Shown: positions 7,074-14,472, counted from the stretch's first letter. The stretch: 30,850 nucleotides of DNA from an uncultured Agathobaculum sp. (GCA_934504345.1 CAKSVR010000028.1:1-30850); one strand, 5' to 3'. Program-made: numbers and translations. Notes: generated from the letters alone by a model not told the origin.

Positions 7074-9633
7074 ATCCCGGCGCATCGTTTCCCAAAGAAC
7101 GTTCTGGTGCCTGTGCCTCGCGGCGGGGCTTTTGTTCCTCAGCGCAGTATTCCTGCTGTCCCGGCACGCGGATATGCGGGATTGCGAGCAGCGTATGACC
7201 GAGCTGATCGCCTTTGCCAAGGAGCAGTCCTCCTCCTATGTGCAGTATAACGAAATCGCTGTGGCCAAGGCGCTCGTGCGCGGAGCGACCGCCGTTGAGG
7301 AGCTGGACGGCGTGACGCTCGACTGCGATGAGGACGAGCTGCGGCAGTATGCGGAGCGGCTGTGGCTGACCGGCGTTTCGGTGCTGGATGCGAACGGCAG
7401 GCTGGTCTGCGAGTACAGCACGGACGGCATCGGCTATGCCAGCCTGCAAACCGATCTGGAGGCCGAGCGCGTGCTCGCCGTGATCGGTCATCCGCAGAGC
7501 ACCTATGTTCGGCGCGTGCAGCTGACCGACGGCTCGTTTGCCGACATTGCCGCGCGCAGCTGCGCGGACAGCCGCGGCGCAGTGCTTGGCTGGCGGCACA
7601 CCGGAGCGGCGTTCGCAAAGAAATCCGTGCTCTCCGTGCAGGATCTGCTCGACGGCTACGATGCCGAAACCACGGGAACCGTGCTCCTGTCGGACGGCAA
7701 CCGCGTAACCGCATCGGACGACCCATCCCTGATCGGTACGGACACTATGGGAAATGAGCTGCTCCGCCGCATCCGTTCGAGCGGCCATGCCGACCGGCTG
7801 GTCTATGCCGGAAGCAGGGGCCTGACCCGATATTACGGTATGTACAGCCACGGGCGCAGCTTCTACTACTATATGTATGTCCCGGGCAGCCTTATCTACA
7901 CGAACACGCCGGTCAATATGATCGTGGCATTCCTCGCCTGTGCAGTCGTCCTAACGCTGCTCCTGTTCCTCCGGCGCAATACGGAGCGGAACTTTCGGCA
8001 GCAGCAGAAAATGCTCGAGCAGGAATATCAGACCTCGCTTGAGCAGAAGAACGCCGAGCTTGAACGCGCCGTCCGTCAGGAAACGGCGGCAAACCGCGCC
8101 AAGCGCGAATTTCTGTTCAATATGTCGCACGACATCCGCACGCCGATGAACGCGATCATCGGCTTCACCTCGCTCGCGGCCACCCATATCGACAACCGTG
8201 AGCAGGTGCTCGATTACCTGAAAAAGACCGCGACAGCGAGCCAGCATCTGCTCTCGCTCATCAACGATGTGCTCGATATGAGCCGCATCGAGAGCGGCAA
8301 GGTTTCCCTCGAGCTGCGCCCGGTGCACCTGCCCGAGCTTGTACACGATCTGCGCGATATTATCCAGTCGAGCATCACAGCCAAGCGCATCTCGCTGTTC
8401 ATCGATATGGTCGATGTGGCGGATGAGGATGTGGTTGCCGACCCTATGCGTCTTAACCAGATCATGCTCAACATCCTGTCCAATGCCATCAAGTTCACCC
8501 CGGTAGGCGGCATGATCACCCTGCGTATCGTTCAGAAGCAGACCGCGCCGCATGGCAGTGCGGATTATGAATTTCATATCCGTGACACCGGCATCGGCAT
8601 GAGCTCGGCGTTTCAGGAGCATATCTTCGAGCAGTTTGCACGCGAGGAAACCTCGACCGTGAGCAAAATTCAGGGAACCGGTCTTGGCATGGCGATCACA
8701 AAAAATCTGGTCGATATGATGGGCGGCAGCATTTCGGTCGAGAGTGAGCCGGGGAAGGGCTCGGAATTCACGGTTTCCCTGCGCTTTCCCATCAGCGGAG
8801 AGCAGGCCGCGCCGCAGCGTATCCCGCAGCTTGAGGGTCTGCGCGCGCTCGTGGCGGATGACGACACCGACACCTGTCTGAATGTCAGCAAAATGCTGCG
8901 CGCGATCGGTATGCGGTCGGACTGGACGACCTCGGGACATGAGGCTGTCGTCCGCACGCAGGACGCGATCGAGCAGGGTGACGGCTTCTACGTCTTTATC
9001 ATCGACTGGATGATACCCGATCTGAACGGTCTTGAGGTCGTGCGCCGCATCCGCAAGCTGATCGGTAATGACATCCCGATCATCATCCTGACCGCCTACG
9101 ACTGGACGGATATTGAGGTTGAGGCAAAGGCCGCAGGCGTGACTGCGTTCTGCGCCAAGCCACTGTTCATGTCCGAGCTGCGCCGCGTACTGGCTGAACC
9201 GTTTCTTCCGGCAGAGCCTGCGGAGCAGACGGAGAAAACGGCAGATTTCGCCGGAAAACGGCTGCTGGTCGTCGAGGATAACGTCCTCAACCGCGAGATC
9301 GCGGTGACGATGCTCGAGGAAGGCGGATTCGAGGTGGATACGGCGGAAAACGGAAAGGTCGCGGTTGACAAGGTGCGCGAGAGTGCGCCCGGGCACTATG
9401 ATCTGGTACTGATGGACATTCAGATGCCGATCATGGACGGCTATGCGGCCGCGCGTGCCATCCGCGCTCTGCCGGATGCCGAAAAGGCGGGTCTGCCCAT
9501 TGTCGCCATGACGGCGAACGCCTTTGACGAGGACAGGCAGAACGCAGAGAAGGCCGGTATGAACGGCCATCTTTCCAAGCCGTTTGATATGCAGCAGCTG
9601 CTCGCGATGCTCCGGGAGAAGCTGTCGCCGTGA
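7063..9633 (+). CDS. Hybrid sensor histidine kinase with two receiver domains (module 2)
   Basis: An 856-aa membrane kinase that starts at TTG, 9 nt after GGAGG (7049-7053), overlapping the binding-protein stop. Transmembrane segments at about 13-33 and 281-302 enclose an extracellular sensor of about 245 residues. A charged coiled-coil linker (about 303-345) leads to the phosphoacceptor His356 in F-N-M-S-H-D-I-R-T-P. The ATPase domain has intact N and G boxes, and two receivers follow with Asp648 and Asp785. It lacks the PAS domain of the module-1 kinase, but its core is clearly paralogous to it: the motif M-N-A-I-I-G-F-T, S-L-I-N-D-x-L-D-M-S-R-I-E-S-G-K and both receiver layouts match. There is no Hpt domain and no DNA-binding output, so the final phosphate acceptor must be encoded elsewhere. 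Confidence 0.9.
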   Translation: MNNKSRRIVSQRTFWCLCLAAGLLFLSAVFLLSRHADMRDCEQRMTELIAFAKEQSSSYVQYNEIAVAKALVRGATAVEELDGVTLDCDEDELRQYAERLWLTGVSVLDANGRLVCEYSTDGIGYASLQTDLEAERVLAVIGHPQSTYVRRVQLTDGSFADIAARSCADSRGAVLGWRHTGAAFAKKSVLSVQDLLDGYDAETTGTVLLSDGNRVTASDDPSLIGTDTMGNELLRRIRSSGHADRLVYAGSRGLTRYYGMYSHGRSFYYYMYVPGSLIYTNTPVNMIVAFLACAVVLTLLLFLRRNTERNFRQQQKMLEQEYQTSLEQKNAELERAVRQETAANRAKREFLFNMSHDIRTPMNAIIGFTSLAATHIDNREQVLDYLKKTATASQHLLSLINDVLDMSRIESGKVSLELRPVHLPELVHDLRDIIQSSITAKRISLFIDMVDVADEDVVADPMRLNQIMLNILSNAIKFTPVGGMITLRIVQKQTAPHGSADYEFHIRDTGIGMSSAFQEHIFEQFAREETSTVSKIQGTGLGMAITKNLVDMMGGSISVESEPGKGSEFTVSLRFPISGEQAAPQRIPQLEGLRALVADDDTDTCLNVSKMLRAIGMRSDWTTSGHEAVVRTQDAIEQGDGFYVFIIDWMIPDLNGLEVVRRIRKLIGNDIPIIILTAYDWTDIEVEAKAAGVTAFCAKPLFMSELRRVLAEPFLPAEPAEQTEKTADFAGKRLLVVEDNVLNREIAVTMLEEGGFEVDTAENGKVAVDKVRESAPGHYDLVLMDIQMPIMDGYAAARAIRALPDAEKAGLPIVAMTANAFDEDRQNAEKAGMNGHLSKPFDMQQLLAMLREKLSP

Positions 9634-9679
9634 CACGCAACTGCGGCAAAAAATAACAGGATTTAGGCGGAAATGACCA

Positions 9680-9707
9680 TTGACTGTAAAGGATATGGTG
9701 TTATACT
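9680..9707 (+). promoter_or_regulatory. Promoter of the candidate non-coding RNA
   Basis: -35 TTGACT (9680-9685), a 16-nt spacer and -10 TATACT (9702-9707). The predicted start (about 9713-9715) falls at the first base of the first RNA hairpin. Confidence 0.65.
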
Positions 9708-9712
9708 GGATA

Positions 9713-9972
9713 GGTACGCAAAAAACGTACCACTTGTTATCTGTGTTATTTCGCAGTTCAATGCGGTTCCCTCTCACCGTGAAAAGGGACTGGAAAATAC
9801 CGCATAATTTACGCGCAAGTCGCTCTTGTTCAATTATGTGGTATTGCCAGGTGTAGATGTGTTTGAACTGTGGAATAAATCTCTGTCTGCCGGATTGTTG
9901 GAGTATTTGCCGGCGGCAGACCCCCCTCTGGGCTCTCTGATCTGTTGGAAATCAGAGAGCCCTTGCTTATTC
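9713..9972 (+). ncRNA. Candidate structured non-coding RNA, rod-like (6S-type architecture possible)
   Basis: A region of about 260 nt framed by its own promoter and a terminator, with no credible protein frame. Elements in order: a 5' hairpin GGTACG/CGTACC (9713-9731); a 16-bp closing stem with no bulge, 9746-9761 pairing with 9863-9878; an asymmetric internal bubble (28 nt on the 5' side with a TCCCT/AGGGA hairpin, 12 nt on the 3' side); a 4-bp stem (9790-9793 with 9847-9850), a small internal loop and a 14-bp stem (9796-9809 with 9832-9845) closed by an apical loop; then GTCTGCCG/CGGCAGAC (9885-9921) and the terminator. Closing stem, central bubble and terminal stem-loop are the layout of 6S RNA, but I cannot match its conserved bases, so the family is uncertain. 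It could instead be a long cis-acting leader of ktrB, although separate ktrB promoters lie downstream of the terminator. Confidence 0.6.
9930..9972 (+). terminator. Terminator of the candidate non-coding RNA
   Basis: GGGCTCTCTGAT (9930-9941) and ATCAGAGAGCCC (9951-9962) form a perfect 12-bp stem with a 9-nt loop, followed by the T-rich TTGCTTATTCTT. Confidence 0.8.
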
Positions 9973-9997
9973 TTGCGTGGAAAATTCCGCAAATGGC

Positions 9998-10026
9998 TTG
10001 ACTTATCGAAAAAATTCGGGTATAAG
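9998..10026 (+). promoter_or_regulatory. Upstream ktrB promoter
   Basis: -35 TTGACT (9998-10003), a 17-nt spacer and -10 TATAAG (10021-10026). The predicted start is near 10033. Confidence 0.55.
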
Positions 10027-10032
10027 ATTATA

Positions 10033-10061
10033 TTGCACGGGCGAAATAACGATGATATACT
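10033..10061 (+). promoter_or_regulatory. Downstream ktrB promoter
   Basis: -35 TTGCAC (10033-10038), a 17-nt spacer and -10 TATACT (10056-10061), directly behind the first ktrB promoter. The predicted start is near 10068. The two may both be used, or only one may be real. Confidence 0.5.
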
Positions 10062-10084
10062 ATTATATAATGTATGTTCTGTCC

Positions 10085-10112
10085 AAAGCCTGAACGGTGC
10101 GTTCAGGCTTTC
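10085..10112 (+). terminator. Leader hairpin before ktrB (possible attenuator)
   Basis: AAAGCCTGAAC (10085-10095) and GTTCAGGCTTT (10101-10111) form a perfect 11-bp stem with a 5-nt loop, located between the ktrB promoters and the start codon. The trailing T run is only three bases and is part of the stem, so termination would be partial at best. Confidence 0.5.
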
Positions 10113-10162
10113 GGCATATTCCTCGGTATCGGCCGATTTATCATCAAAGGGGGGTGTTCGCC

Positions 10163-11533
10163 GTGTCCACGCGGCTGTTTGCAGAAAAAAAACGCCATCC
10201 CGGCCTGCGTGCGCCAACTGTGCTCGCGCTGGGCTTTGCGCTGACTGTACTGGCGGGCGCGCTGGTGCTCATGCTGCCGGGTGCAGCGGCGGACGGACGG
10301 GCTACGCCCTTTCTCGACGCGCTGTTCACTGCGACTTCGGCGGGCTGCGTTACCGGCCTTATCACGGTGAGTACAGCCGTACACTGGTCGGTGTTCGGCA
10401 AGTGCGTCATCCTGCTGCTCATCCAGATCGGCGGACTGGGCTTTATGACCATGGCCTCCATCGCCTCGTTCGCACTGCGGCGCACATTTACACTGCACGA
10501 GCGCATGGTGATGAGCGCGGGCTTCAATCTGTCGGACGGCGGCGGCATCGTGCGCCTGACACGGCGCGTGCTGCTCGGCACGTTCACCATCGAGGGTGCG
10601 GGCGCTGTGCTGCTGTCCTGCCGGTTCGTGCCGCTGTACGGGTTCGGAAAGGGCATCGCGATGGGCGTGTTCCACGCGGTTTCGGCGTTCTGCAACGCCG
10701 GTTTCGACCTGATGGGCACGCCGGACGACCCGTTCCGGTCGCTCGTCGGCTGGGCGGAGGATCCGCTCGTGAACATCACGCTGATGGTGCTCATCGTGCT
10801 CGGCGGACTGGGCTTTTTCGTGTGGAGCGATGTGTGGGACAAGCACTGTTTCCGTCGTCTGCGCCTGCATACGAAGATCGTGCTGACCGCCACGGCGGGT
10901 CTGCTGTTGTTCGGCTTCGGCTGGACACTGCTGTTCGAGTGGAACAACCCGGCAACGCTCGGTGCATTCGATACGCCGCACAAGCTGCTCGCGGCGGCCT
11001 TTGAATCCGTGACACTGCGTACAGCAGGCTTCAACACCATCGATCTCTCGGCGCTGACCGGCCCGAGTCAGGCGGTTTCGTGCGTGCTCATGCTGATCGG
11101 CGGCTCGCCCGGCTCGACGGCGGGCGGCATCAAGACCGTGACGGCGGCAGTGCTGGTGCTCACGGCCATCAGCACGTTCCGCGGCCGCACGACGGTATCC
11201 GCGTTCGGGCGCAACATCGTGCCGCGCAGCATCATGAACGCCGTAACCCTGCTCATGGCAGGCGGCGTGTTCAGTCTGGCAGGTGCGTGCGCCATCGCCG
11301 GATTGGAAGGAGCACCGTTCCACCAGTGTCTGTTCGAGGCGGTTTCCGCGTTCGGCACGGTGGGTGTTACCATGGGCCTCACGCCGACGCTGTCGGCGGC
11401 CTCGCGCCTCATCCTTATCGTGATGATGTACATGGGCCGTGTCGGCGTGCTGACACTGGGCGTGGCGGTGTTCATGCGCCGCAGAGAGCCGCCCAAGCTC
11501 AAATATCCCGATGCAGATGTATTTATTGGTTGA
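10163..11533 (+). CDS. ktrB: Potassium uptake protein, KtrB/TrkH family channel subunit
   Basis: The 456-aa membrane protein is the K+-translocating subunit of a Ktr/Trk-type system. It has the four pore repeats of the family: S-A-G-C-V-T-G-L, F-C-N-A-G-F-D-L-M-G, R-T-A-G-F-N-T-I-D and A-F-G-T-V-G-V-T-M-G, each with the selectivity-filter glycine, spread across about eight to ten hydrophobic segments. The G-G-S-P-G-S-T-A-G-G-I-K-T intramembrane gate region is present. Length matches KtrB better than the longer TrkH. A GTG start is chosen because AAAGGGGGG (10146-10154) sits about 9 nt before it; another in-frame GTG at 10154 lies inside that ribosome-binding site. The partner ktrA follows 25 nt downstream. 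Confidence 0.9.
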   Translation: MSTRLFAEKKRHPGLRAPTVLALGFALTVLAGALVLMLPGAAADGRATPFLDALFTATSAGCVTGLITVSTAVHWSVFGKCVILLLIQIGGLGFMTMASIASFALRRTFTLHERMVMSAGFNLSDGGGIVRLTRRVLLGTFTIEGAGAVLLSCRFVPLYGFGKGIAMGVFHAVSAFCNAGFDLMGTPDDPFRSLVGWAEDPLVNITLMVLIVLGGLGFFVWSDVWDKHCFRRLRLHTKIVLTATAGLLLFGFGWTLLFEWNNPATLGAFDTPHKLLAAAFESVTLRTAGFNTIDLSALTGPSQAVSCVLMLIGGSPGSTAGGIKTVTAAVLVLTAISTFRGRTTVSAFGRNIVPRSIMNAVTLLMAGGVFSLAGACAIAGLEGAPFHQCLFEAVSAFGTVGVTMGLTPTLSAASRLILIVMMYMGRVGVLTLGVAVFMRRREPPKLKYPDADVFIG

Positions 11534-11547
11534 GTATTGGTTGAGTA
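11526..11547 (+). repeat. Perfect 11-bp tandem duplication at the ktrB-ktrA junction
   Basis: TTGGTTGAGTA occurs twice back to back (11526-11536 and 11537-11547). The ktrB stop codon is in the first copy and the ktrA ribosome-binding site begins at the end of the second. Confidence 0.8.
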
Positions 11548-11558
11548 AGGAGGAGCAT

Positions 11559-12215
11559 ATGAAATCCTTTCTGGTGATCGGCATGGGCCGATTCGGCACC
11601 GCTGTTGCACAGGAGCTGACCGAGCTCGGTCAGGAGGTCCTCGTCATCGATGAGAACGAGGAGGACGTACAGCGTGTCGCGGAGGATGTGACACAGGCCA
11701 TGCAGGGCGATGCACAGGACGAGGCTGTGCTGCGTGCCGTCGGTGTACGCAACTTTGACTGCTGCGTGGTCGCGGTGGGCACGGATATGGAGGCCAGCAT
11801 CCTCATCACTGTCATGCTGAAAGAGCTGGGCGCGAAGTATATCGTTGCCAAGGCGCGCAGCGCCGTCCATGCCAAGGTGCTCGAGCGGGTCGGCGCGGAT
11901 CGCGTGGTGCTCCCGGAGAGCGAGATGGGCCGCAAGCTGGCGCAGCGCCTCGCGCACACCAACGTGGTGGATTTCATCGGCGTGTCGGACGAGTACAGCA
12001 TCCTTGAGGTACATACGCCCAAAAGCTGGGTCGGCAAGTCGCTGGTGCAGCTGGCCGTGCGCCAGAAGTACAAGGTGAACGTGCTGGCCGTGCGCCACGG
12101 CGAAAACGGTGCGCTGGATGCCAGCCCGAAGCCGAACATGGCCATCGAGCCGAACGACCTGCTGCTCATCATGGGCGAGAACAAATTTGTCGATAAAGTG
12201 GTGGAACTGGATTGA
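11559..12215 (+). CDS. ktrA: Potassium uptake regulatory subunit KtrA (RCK domains)
   Basis: The 218-aa cytoplasmic protein forms the gating ring of the Ktr K+ transporter. The N-terminal RCK_N domain shows the nucleotide-binding G-M-G-R-F-G motif (residues 8-13) and the acidic end of strand beta-2 (V-I-D-E-N). The C-terminal RCK_C domain (about 134-215) is the part that binds c-di-AMP in studied homologues. Length is as expected for KtrA, half that of the duplicated TrkA. The start is supported by AAGGAGG 5 nt upstream; an upstream in-frame ATG at 11511 lies inside ktrB and has no such site. The stop overlaps the start of the next gene. Confidence 0.9.
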   Translation: MKSFLVIGMGRFGTAVAQELTELGQEVLVIDENEEDVQRVAEDVTQAMQGDAQDEAVLRAVGVRNFDCCVVAVGTDMEASILITVMLKELGAKYIVAKARSAVHAKVLERVGADRVVLPESEMGRKLAQRLAHTNVVDFIGVSDEYSILEVHTPKSWVGKSLVQLAVRQKYKVNVLAVRHGENGALDASPKPNMAIEPNDLLLIMGENKFVDKVVELD

Positions 12216-12979
12216 TCGAGATACAAAGCCGTCAAAATGCCGCACTCAAGCACCTCGCGCGGCTGGGACGGGAACGAAAATACCGCCGCAGCACGGGTGA
12301 AATGCTGTGCGAGGGCGAAAAAATGCTGGGAGAGGCGCTGCGCTCGGGCGCGGAGCTCAAGACCGTGCTCGTGCGCGCCGGCTGGGACAGCCCGCTCATC
12401 GCGGAGGCCGAGGCACAGGGCGCGGCGCTCTATTGTGCGCCGGATGCGCTGTTCCGGCTTGCCAGCGAGGTGGAAACGCCGCAGAATGTGATCTTTTCGT
12501 GTGTGCAGCCGCAGTGGACGGCAGAAGCGCTGGACGGAGCACAGCAGGTGCTCCTGTTGGACGGCCTGCAGGACCCGGGCAACCTTGGCACGATCTTACG
12601 CACCGCCGAAGCGTTCGCGCTCGGCGCCGTTGTGTTGTGCGAGGGCTGCGCCGATCCGTTTTCGCCCAAGGTCGTGCGCTCGACGATGGGCGCGGTGTTC
12701 CGTCTGCCGTGCGTGGCGCTGCCGCTTGCGGAGGCCGCCGAAAAGCTGCACAAAAACGGTCTGCCGCTGTACGCCACCGCGCTGCATGAGGACAGCGTGC
12801 CGCTGCCGTCCGTCCCGCTCGGCAGAGCCGCCGTTATCATCGGCAGCGAGGGAAAGGGCGTGACCGAGCAGGCGCTCCGCCTGTCGGATAAGCGCGTTAT
12901 CATCCCCATGAAAGGCCGTGCCGAATCGCTCAACGCGGGTGTGGCAGCGGCCATCGTGATCTACGAAATGACAAAATGA
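12212..12979 (+). CDS. SpoU/TrmH-family (SPOUT) RNA 2'-O-methyltransferase
   Basis: The 255-aa protein combines an N-terminal RNA-binding domain (about 1-95, with E-R-K-Y-R-R and L-C-E-G-E-K-M-L) and a knotted SPOUT catalytic domain with the three family motifs: D-P-G-N-L-G-T-I-L-R-T-A-E-A, I-I-G-S-E-G-K-G-V, and I-P-M-K-G-R-A-E-S-L-N-A-G-V-A-A. The enzymes transfer a methyl group from S-adenosylmethionine to the ribose of rRNA or tRNA; the substrate cannot be told from sequence, and a 23S rRNA target is common for this arrangement. The TTG start overlaps the ktrA TGA by two bases, with only weak purine-rich sequence upstream, so translation is probably coupled to ktrA. Confidence 0.85.
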   Translation: MIEIQSRQNAALKHLARLGRERKYRRSTGEMLCEGEKMLGEALRSGAELKTVLVRAGWDSPLIAEAEAQGAALYCAPDALFRLASEVETPQNVIFSCVQPQWTAEALDGAQQVLLLDGLQDPGNLGTILRTAEAFALGAVVLCEGCADPFSPKVVRSTMGAVFRLPCVALPLAEAAEKLHKNGLPLYATALHEDSVPLPSVPLGRAAVIIGSEGKGVTEQALRLSDKRVIIPMKGRAESLNAGVAAAIVIYEMTK

Positions 12980-12992
12980 GGAGGCGGGCACT

Positions 12993-14237
12993 ATGCCGTC
13001 AAGACTCAGCTATGTTTGGCTTTCTCTGAAACGAGGACTGGGCACGCACACCGCCGCCGAGGCGCTTCGCACATTCGGTTCTGCGGAGGCTCTGTTTGCG
13101 GCCGACCGGCAGGCATTGACTGCCGCGCCGTGTGAGCTCCGCAAGGCCGCCGTGGATGCGCTGTGCGACAAGGACACCGCCGAGGCCGAGCAGGTCATCC
13201 GCGACTGCGCGGAGAAGAATATCCAGATCATCACCATCGGCGACAGCGCCTATCCGGATCGTCTGCGGGCCATCGACGATCCGCCGACCGTGCTGTATGT
13301 GCGCGGCCGCTGGCCGGATTTCGACACCGTTCCGGCGGTGGCCGTGGTCGGCACGCGCAAGGCAACGCCGTATGGCCTCAAGGCGGCCGACGGCATCGGC
13401 ACAGCGCTGGCCCGCGCGGGTATGATAACCGTCAGCGGCATGGCGCTCGGCAACGACGGTGCGGCGCATCGCGGTGCGCTCCGCGCGGGCGGCTTGACCG
13501 TTGCCGTGCTCGCCGGAGGCCCGGATGTTTGTTATCCGCCGCAGCATCGCAGCCTGATGGGCGATATTCTGCTCACCGGCGCTGTTATCAGCGAATATCC
13601 GCCCGGGACCGAGCCGCACGGGCGCAATTATCACCACCGCAACCGCATCATCAGCGGCCTGTCGGTCGCGGCCGTTATCGTCGAGGCGAGCGACTACCGC
13701 TCGGGCGCACTCATCACGGCGCGCCATGCACTCGATCAGGGCCGCGATGTGTACGCTGTGCCCGGCCCGATCGATGCGCCGCAGTCGCAGTCGTGCAACG
13801 AGCTCATCGCCAAGGGCGAGGCCGCGCTGCTGACCGGTCCGACCGTGCTCGTGCGCGAGTACAGCGGCATGATGCCCGAGCAGGCCGTGGAGCAGGCGTA
13901 CCGCCGTCAGACCGGCGATTACCCGAAGCCCGCCGCAAGGAGCGCATGGGAGGACATCCGCCGCCGCGAAGCGCAGGCCGAACAGCGCCGCGCCGCCGCC
14001 GAAAAGGCGAAAACAGAGCCCCAAACGTCCGCACCGGCGGAAAAACCGCTGCCGGAGGGCTTGAATCAGGACGAAACGCACATCGTCACGCTCGTGCGGG
14101 ACGGCGTGAGCACACCCGAGGAGCTGATCGACCGCTGCGGTCTGCCCGCACCTCGGGTGATGAGCCTTGTCACCATGCTTGAAATGGATGGTATCCTGCG
14201 CCGGGAAAAGGGCAGACTGATACTCGGAGCATGGTGA
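12993..14237 (+). CDS. dprA: DNA-processing protein DprA/Smf
   Basis: The 414-aa protein belongs to the DprA family, which loads RecA onto incoming single-stranded DNA in transformation and is widely kept in non-competent bacteria. An N-terminal helical domain (about 1-75) precedes the Rossmann-like domain, with V-V-G-T-R-K-A-T, the S-G-M-A block, A-H-R-G-A-L, V-L-A-G-G and R-N-R-I-I-S-G-L-S motifs. After a charged Ala/Glu/Lys linker, the end (about 350-414) is a winged-helix domain. Two motif positions differ from the usual form: L-G-N-D replaces the common R-G-I/V-D, and H-H-R-N-R-I replaces F-P-x-R-N-R-I. GGAGG just upstream supports this ATG. The order dprA-topA-trmFO is the classic Firmicutes arrangement. 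Confidence 0.92.
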   Translation: MPSRLSYVWLSLKRGLGTHTAAEALRTFGSAEALFAADRQALTAAPCELRKAAVDALCDKDTAEAEQVIRDCAEKNIQIITIGDSAYPDRLRAIDDPPTVLYVRGRWPDFDTVPAVAVVGTRKATPYGLKAADGIGTALARAGMITVSGMALGNDGAAHRGALRAGGLTVAVLAGGPDVCYPPQHRSLMGDILLTGAVISEYPPGTEPHGRNYHHRNRIISGLSVAAVIVEASDYRSGALITARHALDQGRDVYAVPGPIDAPQSQSCNELIAKGEAALLTGPTVLVREYSGMMPEQAVEQAYRRQTGDYPKPAARSAWEDIRRREAQAEQRRAAAEKAKTEPQTSAPAEKPLPEGLNQDETHIVTLVRDGVSTPEELIDRCGLPAPRVMSLVTMLEMDGILRREKGRLILGAW

Positions 14238-14268
14238 GGAGCAGAAGAGAGAAGAAACACGCATCTAT

Positions 14269-14450
14269 CACGCCGTAAGGCGTGTATTCAATAGAATTTC
14301 CACAGGAAATTCATAAAAACCGGGAGCATGTATCACGGTTTTTATACAAGTGCGGAGAAAAGTTTCGACAAAGGAGGAACTTTTCGCAGCCTTGGCCATA
14401 TCCGAACAAAGTTCGGTATGGCCTTTCGATTGCAAGCGTGGTTGCAATCG
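14269..14450 (+). repeat. Hairpin-array element, copy 1 (upstream of topA)
   Basis: Six hairpins in a row fill the gap between dprA and topA: CACGCC/GGCGTG (14269-14284), GAATTTCC/GGAAATTC (14294-14312), ATAAAAACCG/CGGTTTTTAT (14313-14345), GAAAAGTT/AACTTTTC (14357-14385), a 13-bp stem with one bulge (14394-14423) and CGATTGCAA/TTGCAATCG (14427-14450). The third hairpin holds a 22-nt core (14313-14334) that differs at only two positions from the core of the second copy at 27369-27390. The order of hairpins is the same in both copies. The third hairpin, with A and T tracts in its stem, looks like a bidirectional terminator. The topA ribosome-binding site begins 13 nt after the last stem. Confidence 0.8.
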
Positions 14451-14472
14451 AAGTAAGTTTTTGGAGGTTTTT

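Noticed and set aside
9713..9972. tmRNA, RNase P RNA, SRP RNA, T-box or ydaO riboswitch
   Set aside because: I looked for their hallmark sequences (a tRNA-like end, the RNase P core, the SRP tetraloop region, a T-box sequence, ydaO core bases) and found none that fit. A T-box-like AGGG...ACCGC resemblance at 9785-9804 has the wrong spacing.
9826..11004. A 392-codon frame starting inside the candidate RNA
   Set aside because: It reads ktrB in the wrong frame, and its product is Arg/Ala-rich without any family features.
14313..14345. Simple dprA terminator only
   Set aside because: The hairpin alone would fit, but the shared core and the identical order of five other hairpins in a second locus show it is part of a larger element.
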